Assembly (NCBI GenBank): GCA_002633005.1 | Contig: NMRA01000467.1 | Coordinates: forward strand, 148,063 to 212,062 | Direction: 5' to 3' | DNA from: Phoronis australis | Lineage: Eukaryota; Phoronida; Phoronidae | DNA: 64,000 bases | Part shown: positions 63,701 through 64,000 of the stretch, piece by piece | Layout: each line of letters begins with the position of its first letter | Position numbering within the stretch: position 1 is the stretch's first letter | Notes under the pieces: model-generated | Seen by the model: only the letters and a program-made list of their open reading frames with translations | Told to the model about the DNA's origin: nothing | Database searches by the model: none | Position numbers and translations under genes: made by a program

Positions 63701-63709
63701 TTCAAAATT
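27683..63709 (-). CDS. CFAP74: CFAP74, cilia and flagella associated protein 74 (5' end beyond the window)
   Basis: CFAP74 (FAP74 of Chlamydomonas) belongs to a C1 projection of the axonemal central pair and is needed for ciliary motility. 32 exons were read by splice phase, giving about 1,280 residues to the stop; vertebrate CFAP74 is about 1,600, so roughly the first 300-400 (coiled coil) are off the right edge. Near-identical stretches to recalled vertebrate CFAP74 include LKICMYDRLYQD, MELLPKTGYIQAQS, DFGFCTIYES, VQPNDGFGTLLPLET, INSHTSTN, GPTSFEFRIPEDSPIT and SIHNTLYL, in the right order. The protein is a chain of ASH/MSP/Hydin-like beta-sandwich domains, recognised by the repeated pattern hydrophobic-D-F-G, then about 15 residues, then LTN or IQN. 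A charged helical segment (about 705-756) and a Lys/Pro/Gly-rich linker (about 757-820) split the chain. No internal stop or frameshift was seen, so the gene looks functional. Confidence 0.95.
28522..28587 (-). CDS. CFAP74: CFAP74 window exon 31
   Basis: 66 nt, phase 0. Encodes LEAGTKRAITFTWTPPVGHD, matching human ERGQTKTISISWVPP. Confidence 0.92.
28641..28922. repeat. 18-bp AT-rich minisatellite, about 15 copies
   Basis: Degenerate unit ATTGTATATTAACTACAT with copies alternating TATA and TACA. One frame spells a YIN-YIL peptide repeat, which is only a by-product. It begins 53 bp upstream of CFAP74 exon 31 in transcript direction. Confidence 0.93.
29305..29516 (-). mobile_element. tRNA-derived SINE
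   Basis: Read on the minus strand the head GGCAGTGTGGCTTAGTGGAA carries an A-box (TGGCTTAGTGG), and GGTTGTGGGATC about 30 bp later is a B-box, followed by a tRNA-unrelated body. Shares the GTGTGGCTTAGTG head with 37683. Confidence 0.7.
29994..30062 (-). CDS. CFAP74: CFAP74 window exon 30
   Basis: 69 nt, phase 0. Encodes NGEFLFENTNVINAKGFQLD and PPK, matching the human pattern EFSLDS and HKGFSIEP. Confidence 0.9.
31729..32099. mobile_element. MITE, TGTAGGACC family, copy A
   Basis: TGTAGGACCTT at the left is inverted as AAGGGTCCTACA at the right. The AT-rich 371-bp interior contains TCTCAAAAACGCTGTTACAG, shared with copy D. In CFAP74 intron 30063-32608. Confidence 0.65.
32609..32736 (-). CDS. 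CFAP74: CFAP74 window exon 29
   Basis: 128 nt. Encodes PLLLTLTSVPTDEGYSAATR and DISVGCVRTM, matching human PILVTL and ATRELQVGCIRT. Acceptor TTAAG, donor GTGGGT, phase 0. Confidence 0.92.
32951..33303. repeat. 73-bp tandem repeat, about 4.8 copies
   Basis: Unit begins TTTGTATAATCTAGTTTCTT; copies start at 32951, 33024, 33097, 33170 and 33243 (last shortened). In the CFAP74 intron 32737-34185. Confidence 0.97.
34186..34312 (-). CDS. CFAP74: CFAP74 window exon 28
   Basis: 127 nt. Encodes ARIMFVEGGDELSPDVESLA and VLPVVEDEE, matching human MMFVEGGDPLDVPVESL. Phase 1 end at GTAGGT. Confidence 0.94.
35040..35203. mobile_element. MITE, TGTAGGACC family, partial copy B
   Basis: The right half matches copy A (GTGCATAAAG, then GAGATA..ATGTTCCAAA, then AGGGTCCTACATAAC). 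The left end is not recognisable. Its terminus is about 14 bp from the donor of CFAP74 exon 27. Confidence 0.6.
35218..35372 (-). CDS. CFAP74: CFAP74 window exon 27
   Basis: 155 nt. Encodes QNYNGQSVFDCVPAEGKIPA and TITFAPDHPSNFYSD, matching human QNLNGQSVF and TFSPDH. Its GTATGT donor lies about 14 bp from the end of a MITE (35203). Confidence 0.94.
35880..36012 (-). CDS. CFAP74: CFAP74 window exon 26
   Basis: 133 nt. Encodes IQNTSTLSIDYNIKLDSNSL and QRIPEFIKRD, matching human LQNNSLLPIKYSMRLDSLS. Phase 1 end at GTAAGT. Confidence 0.93.
36207..36714. mobile_element. MITE, GCCCTTTCATACTAAC family, intact copy
   Basis: 508 bp bounded by perfect 16-bp inverted ends GCCCTTTCATACTAAC / GTTAGTATGAAAGGGC. 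The interior has many GTTAACT and TATGAACGGTT words near both ends. In CFAP74 intron 36013-37248; a second copy in reverse orientation is at 54761-56656. Confidence 0.85.
37249..37404 (-). CDS. CFAP74: CFAP74 window exon 25
   Basis: 156 nt, phase 0. Encodes TLRVTLVGRGVDPKVKLSLE and VLDMQTVLANEYVEKTFK. The frame stays open past 37249 to 37099, but GTATTC there and the fit of the next exon (IQNTSTL) make that read-through intronic. Confidence 0.9.
37683..37930 (+). mobile_element. tRNA-derived SINE
   Basis: Head CAGTGTGGCTTAGTGCG (A-box) and GGTTCGAATCTC (B-box, 37732) about 40 bp apart, then a non-tRNA body ending in an A/T-rich tail GATAAATAAATACAA. In CFAP74 intron 37405-38029. Confidence 0.75.
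38030..38149 (-). CDS. CFAP74: CFAP74 window exon 24
   Basis: 120 nt, phase 0. Encodes GPFLVLNSMRELRPDESHTV followed by LISFTPGSGRV; human has GPFVLLN and LVLSFSP. Confidence 0.92.
38435..38600 (-). CDS. CFAP74: CFAP74 window exon 23
   Basis: 166 nt. Encodes IHNTLYLNVHCPMVRP and LTDFGDVSICQNVIKSVSIQ, the start of another Ig-like domain. Phase 0 end at GTATCC; reading on past the donor gives a stop within about 10 codons. Confidence 0.92.
38909..39071. mobile_element. 163-bp MITE with perfect 21-bp inverted ends
   Basis: TACCGTAATCGTTCGGGTTA at 38909 is perfectly inverted at the right end (to 39071), 21 bp in all. The interior repeats GGGCGGTTAA-like words. The outer TA may be a tc1/mariner-type target duplication. 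In a CFAP74 intron. Confidence 0.85.
39677..39802 (-). CDS. CFAP74: CFAP74 window exon 22
   Basis: 126 nt. Encodes YQATTSLLKQFKGDFATYTI and PCYVASG, matching the human pattern ATLLRAF..KFDTFVVPCVVASG. Phase 2 at both boundaries. Confidence 0.93.
40408..40541 (-). CDS. CFAP74: CFAP74 window exon 21 (Lys/Pro/Gly linker)
   Basis: 134 nt. Encodes KKKAPPAKGKPSPKGKSGKS, a basic disordered linker, then IQELAVRGPAPITPPSV. Phase 2 end at GTAGGT. Confidence 0.88.
42129..42376. repeat. Long hairpin: 115-120 bp arms, 10-nt loop
   Basis: The arm ending CATCTGATATATG (42244) and the arm starting CATATATCAGATG (42255) are inverted copies around loop GCCCAATGTA. The inner 44 bp pair perfectly, and pairing continues to TAAATAAAACAACAAAAATG with a few changes and one 8-nt indel. 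In CFAP74 intron 40542-42740. Confidence 0.95.
42741..42758 (-). CDS. CFAP74: CFAP74 in-frame microexon, 18 nt
   Basis: 18 nt encoding KKYGGQ, with a TTCAG acceptor and GTGAAA donor, phase 0 at both ends. The lysine-rich product fits the KKKAPP start of the next exon. Smallest and least certain exon of the gene. Confidence 0.6.
43170..43202 (-). CDS. CFAP74: CFAP74 in-frame microexon, 33 nt
   Basis: 33 nt encoding the basic Ser-rich peptide GSRSGERSASS, with a TTTCAG acceptor and GTGAGT donor, phase 0 at both ends. Probable cassette exon. Confidence 0.7.
44059..44088 (-). CDS. CFAP74: CFAP74 in-frame microexon, 30 nt
   Basis: 30 nt encoding VVAKTGGAQA, with a TTACAG acceptor and GTAAGA donor, phase 0 at both ends. 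It can be included or skipped without changing frame; supported only by splice sites and frame. Confidence 0.7.
45828..45983 (-). CDS. CFAP74: CFAP74 window exon 17 (charged helix)
   Basis: 156 nt, phase 0. Finishes an Ig-like strand (RVEIRFAPNLP), then enters a Glu/Lys/Gln-rich helix (AMEAQKEKEYQEVLLQEKLR) likely to form a coiled coil. The human protein has a similar charged insert here. Confidence 0.9.
46019..46109. repeat. 18-bp tandem repeat, 5 copies
   Basis: Unit CATTAACGTTATATAGGN repeated five times, 36 bp upstream of CFAP74 exon 17 in transcript direction. Confidence 0.96.
46101..47240. mobile_element. MITE, TGTAGGACC family, copy C interrupted by another block
   Basis: 46110-46345 matches the left half of copy D (TCGTCAAGTCTATGTA; GTAGAATTTGATTT; GGGTCATG; CAATGGTATCAAT) and about 47040-47240 matches its right half (TTTTAAGCAAC; ATGAAAATCA; TGTGGAACAT). 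About 700 bp of different sequence lies between. Terminal repeats are poorly kept. Confidence 0.5.
46345..46960. repeat. Pair of diverged direct repeats, about 200 bp each
   Basis: 46355-46555 and 46755-46955 share GGAAA/GGAAC, CAGTTTGACA, GAAAGTTGGCAAACCAATG and GTCTGCGTTC.TCTGATAAG in the same order. This block separates the halves of MITE copy C. Confidence 0.7.
47631..47731 (-). CDS. CFAP74: CFAP74 window exon 16
   Basis: 101 nt. Encodes GPTSFEFRIPEDSPITIAPS and VGTVNPGQ. Phase 0 end at GTGATC. Confidence 0.95.
48277..48452 (-). CDS. CFAP74: CFAP74 window exon 15
   Basis: 176 nt. Encodes GVLPPLELSKQVVHFAATAM and VINSHTSTN, matching human HPPLELS, FAATAL and VINSH. Phase 1 end at GTAATC. 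Confidence 0.95.
48514..48625. repeat. 38-bp tandem repeat, 3 copies
   Basis: Unit begins CATTGCTTTGAGGCCATATC; copies at 48514, 48552 and 48590. In CFAP74 intron 48453-48891. Confidence 0.95.
48892..49025 (-). CDS. CFAP74: CFAP74 window exon 14
   Basis: 134 nt. Encodes VEVQPNDGFGTLLPLETMNL and the strand YSFELTCKSLIN. Phase 2 end at GTAAGA. Confidence 0.95.
49329..49590 (-). CDS. CFAP74: CFAP74 window exon 13
   Basis: 262 nt, the largest exon. Encodes TGVLEAPMVITVAGQ, FTVHAVITSSDLEFDTTDID and FGFCTIYESVKTTVKLTNHS, covering the end of one Ig-like domain and the start of the next. Phase 0 end at GTAAGT. Confidence 0.95.
50406..50534 (-). CDS. CFAP74: CFAP74 window exon 12
   Basis: 129 nt. 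Encodes ALRLKFEVCPEL and MELLPKTGYIQAQSQFS, near-identical to vertebrate CFAP74. Phase 2 at both boundaries. Confidence 0.95.
51398..51519 (-). CDS. CFAP74: CFAP74 window exon 11
   Basis: 122 nt. Encodes AIDVPVWVERENIDLKICMY followed by DRLYQD, among the most conserved parts of CFAP74. Phase 2 end at GTACAT. Confidence 0.95.
52169..52291 (-). CDS. CFAP74: CFAP74 window exon 10
   Basis: 123 nt, phase 0. Encodes SEIGPFSSVKLDIIWQPTIP, the counterpart of human GEIGPFSSIK. Confidence 0.93.
52526..52610. repeat. Direct duplication, about 43 bp
   Basis: GACAAATGATCATTCACCTC and GACACATGATCATTCACCTC each continue with GTTTCACACTTC and AGTAAG. Confidence 0.9.
52982..53154 (-). CDS. CFAP74: CFAP74 window exon 9
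   Basis: 173 nt. Long Glu/Pro-rich linker (TAAETIEPPLEGEKVEDG, STVEPPFSDLEDI) ending KVGQ. The acceptor CCAAG is weak but gives the correct phase. The human protein has an acidic linker at the same place. Confidence 0.85.
54232..54292. repeat. 28-bp direct duplication
   Basis: TTTCTGTGTAGCTATATTTG plus CCATATCA, twice in a row. Confidence 0.95.
54418..54511 (-). CDS. CFAP74: CFAP74 window exon 8
   Basis: 94 nt. Low-complexity acidic linker (SGESEDGQPKEDETK). Phase 1 end at GTTAGT. Supported by phase and position rather than by conserved sequence. Confidence 0.8.
55103..56483 (-). mobile_element. 5'-truncated LINE fragment with reverse-transcriptase palm
   Basis: Minus-strand frame with FILCAEILAMM, IKGIQIGNEEFILTQYADDT (the YADD catalytic motif) and FADMSGLRVNFSKTNVIWLG, typical of L1/Tx1-like non-LTR reverse transcriptases. 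The poly-A tail reads as poly-T from about 55103. A 16-bp target duplication (CAAAGGGACCCAAGTT) sits at 55087-55102 and 56484-56499. The N gap 55348-55935 hides part of it. Upstream of FILCAE the frame shifts: NGFLSRSFTLHRGC is in another frame and the usual RQGDPxSPYL segment is missing, so it is dead. Confidence 0.88.
55348..55935. other. Assembly gap (588 N)
   Basis: Run of unknown bases inside the LINE fragment. Reading frames crossing it on either strand are artefacts of counting N as open. Confidence 0.99.
57521..57694 (-). CDS. CFAP74: CFAP74 window exon 7
   Basis: 174 nt, phase 0. Start of the second Ig-like domain: NIVDFGTSVIGETLKRTITL, then TNNGALGTKFEF, a classic ASH/Hydin pattern. 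Confidence 0.92.
58519..59294. repeat. 388-bp direct duplication around a single N (probable assembly artefact)
   Basis: 58519-58905 and 58907-59294 are the same sequence beginning ACCTCGAATCCATCCAAAAA, differing by about one substitution (GCAGACTG/GCAAACTG) and one 1-base indel (CATAACAT/CATGAACAT). A lone N at 58906 joins them. In CFAP74 intron 57695-59813. Confidence 0.9.
59814..59903 (-). CDS. CFAP74: CFAP74 window exon 6
   Basis: 90 nt, phase 0. Encodes INEDLQGDVSFLAQTGPF and the following IPL.CTTKKC strand, matching human FLAQTG and STKKC. Confidence 0.92.
60403..60469 (-). CDS. CFAP74: CFAP74 window exon 5
   Basis: 67 nt. Encodes FDPPGQMSAGLTCEMLVTFK, the conserved end of the first Ig-like domain. 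Phase 0 end at GTAAAC. Confidence 0.92.
60783..60901 (-). CDS. CFAP74: CFAP74 window exon 4
   Basis: 119 nt. Encodes DFTVGKTYKKKVILTNVSY, an ASH-type strand pattern, continuing to HLKDFID. Phase 2 end at GTAAGT. Confidence 0.92.
61865..61984 (-). CDS. CFAP74: CFAP74 window exon 3
   Basis: 120 nt, phase 0 at both ends. Encodes VVVGREFKGAAFYSKPDVVH, the strand leading into the first Ig-like domain. Confidence 0.92.
62323..62450 (-). CDS. CFAP74: CFAP74 window exon 2
   Basis: 128 nt. Encodes the conserved KGMWNVHKPYKVPK segment ending GASKMDQ; the human counterpart reads W..DYKPYQVPK and TKMDK. Phase 0 end at GTGATT. Confidence 0.9.
62603..63034. mobile_element. MITE, TGTAGGACC family, copy D
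   Basis: GTAGGACCCTATCGACAAG at the left; CAGGGTCCTAG at the right is its inverted end. The interior shares ATCTCAAAAACGCTGATACAG with copy A. 432 bp in CFAP74 intron 62451-63609. Confidence 0.65.
63610..63709 (-). CDS. CFAP74: CFAP74 window exon 1
   Basis: 100 nt. Strongly acidic Ser/Glu/Asp-rich linker (PEYAEDSGEDESP and following) just before the first conserved block. Phase 1 end at GTAAAC. Upstream exons lie outside the window. Confidence 0.8.
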
Positions 63710-63958
63710 CTAAAACAGAAACCAATAATGACTGAGACACTTGATGTGATAAGTCCAATCTGGAAACTTACACTCAGTTTAATTTGCCCAGACATTATGG
63801 AGTCAACTGGTGAATATACACTGGCTGAGTCATGATGCACTATGTTGGGTGGTTAATGACTATACCCAAATAAAAAGAGCCCGTTGGTTATGCAAGTGTT
63901 GGCAAATTTCAAATGTTACTATGTACAGTTAGATTGATATTTTTATACTAAGGTCTGG

Positions 63959-64000
63959 GGCCTGTTCCAACAAAGACTTAGTTATGACAAATCTTAAATT
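63959..64000. mobile_element. MITE end cut by the window edge (GGCC-N-TTCCA family)
   Basis: GGCCTGTTCCAACAAAGACT, then ATGACAAATCTTAAATT, resembles the right end of the 14536-14744 element read in reverse (GGCCCATTCCAAGAAAAC and GACAAATCTTAAATT). Confidence 0.5.

Noticed and set aside
1-64000. A novel bacterial-style defence or biosynthetic system
   Set aside because: The window is spliced animal DNA; no operon, phage, toxin or CRISPR signature is present.

Overview
This is a 64 kb piece of an animal nuclear genome in draft assembly (588-base N gap at 55348-55935, single Ns at 16477 and 58906). AT-rich sequence, 0.3-6 kb introns, abundant short mobile elements (MITEs, tRNA-type SINEs, an LTR remnant, a truncated LINE) and a ciliary gene point to a metazoan, most likely an aquatic invertebrate. 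The species and phylum cannot be fixed from the sequence alone.

Two protein-coding genes were reconstructed exon by exon, both on the minus strand, with matching splice phases at every junction. The first is a complete 8-exon SLC22-type (organic ion transporter, major facilitator superfamily) gene at 8842-26178 encoding 552 residues. The second is the 3' part of CFAP74, a cilia and flagella associated protein of the axonemal central pair. It has 32 exons at 27683-63709 encoding about 1,280 residues to the stop; the N-terminal coiled-coil part lies beyond the right edge. The genes lie head to tail about 1.5 kb apart and have no evident functional link.

Layout: 1-8841 has no recognisable gene, only simple repeats and fragments of hAT-like ends. 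8842-26178 is the transporter; its introns hold an LTR-retrotransposon remnant with a primer-binding site, several MITEs, three tandem-repeat arrays, a frameshifted THAP-domain remnant on the opposite strand and a CpG-rich patch. 26179-27682 is intergenic with a CA/TA microsatellite. 27683-63709 is CFAP74; its introns hold two SINEs, at least three MITE families, a 250-bp hairpin, a LINE fragment inserted into one MITE with a 16-bp target-site duplication, minisatellites and a probable false assembly duplication around 58906.

There is no bacterial-type system, CRISPR array or operon. The most interesting items are the nested LINE-in-MITE insertion whose empty site survives in a sister copy, the long intronic hairpin, three consecutive in-frame microexons in CFAP74, a GC-AG intron and a stop codon embedded in a splice donor in the transporter, and the antisense THAP remnant. 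Names rest on recalled family motifs, since no database search could be run.
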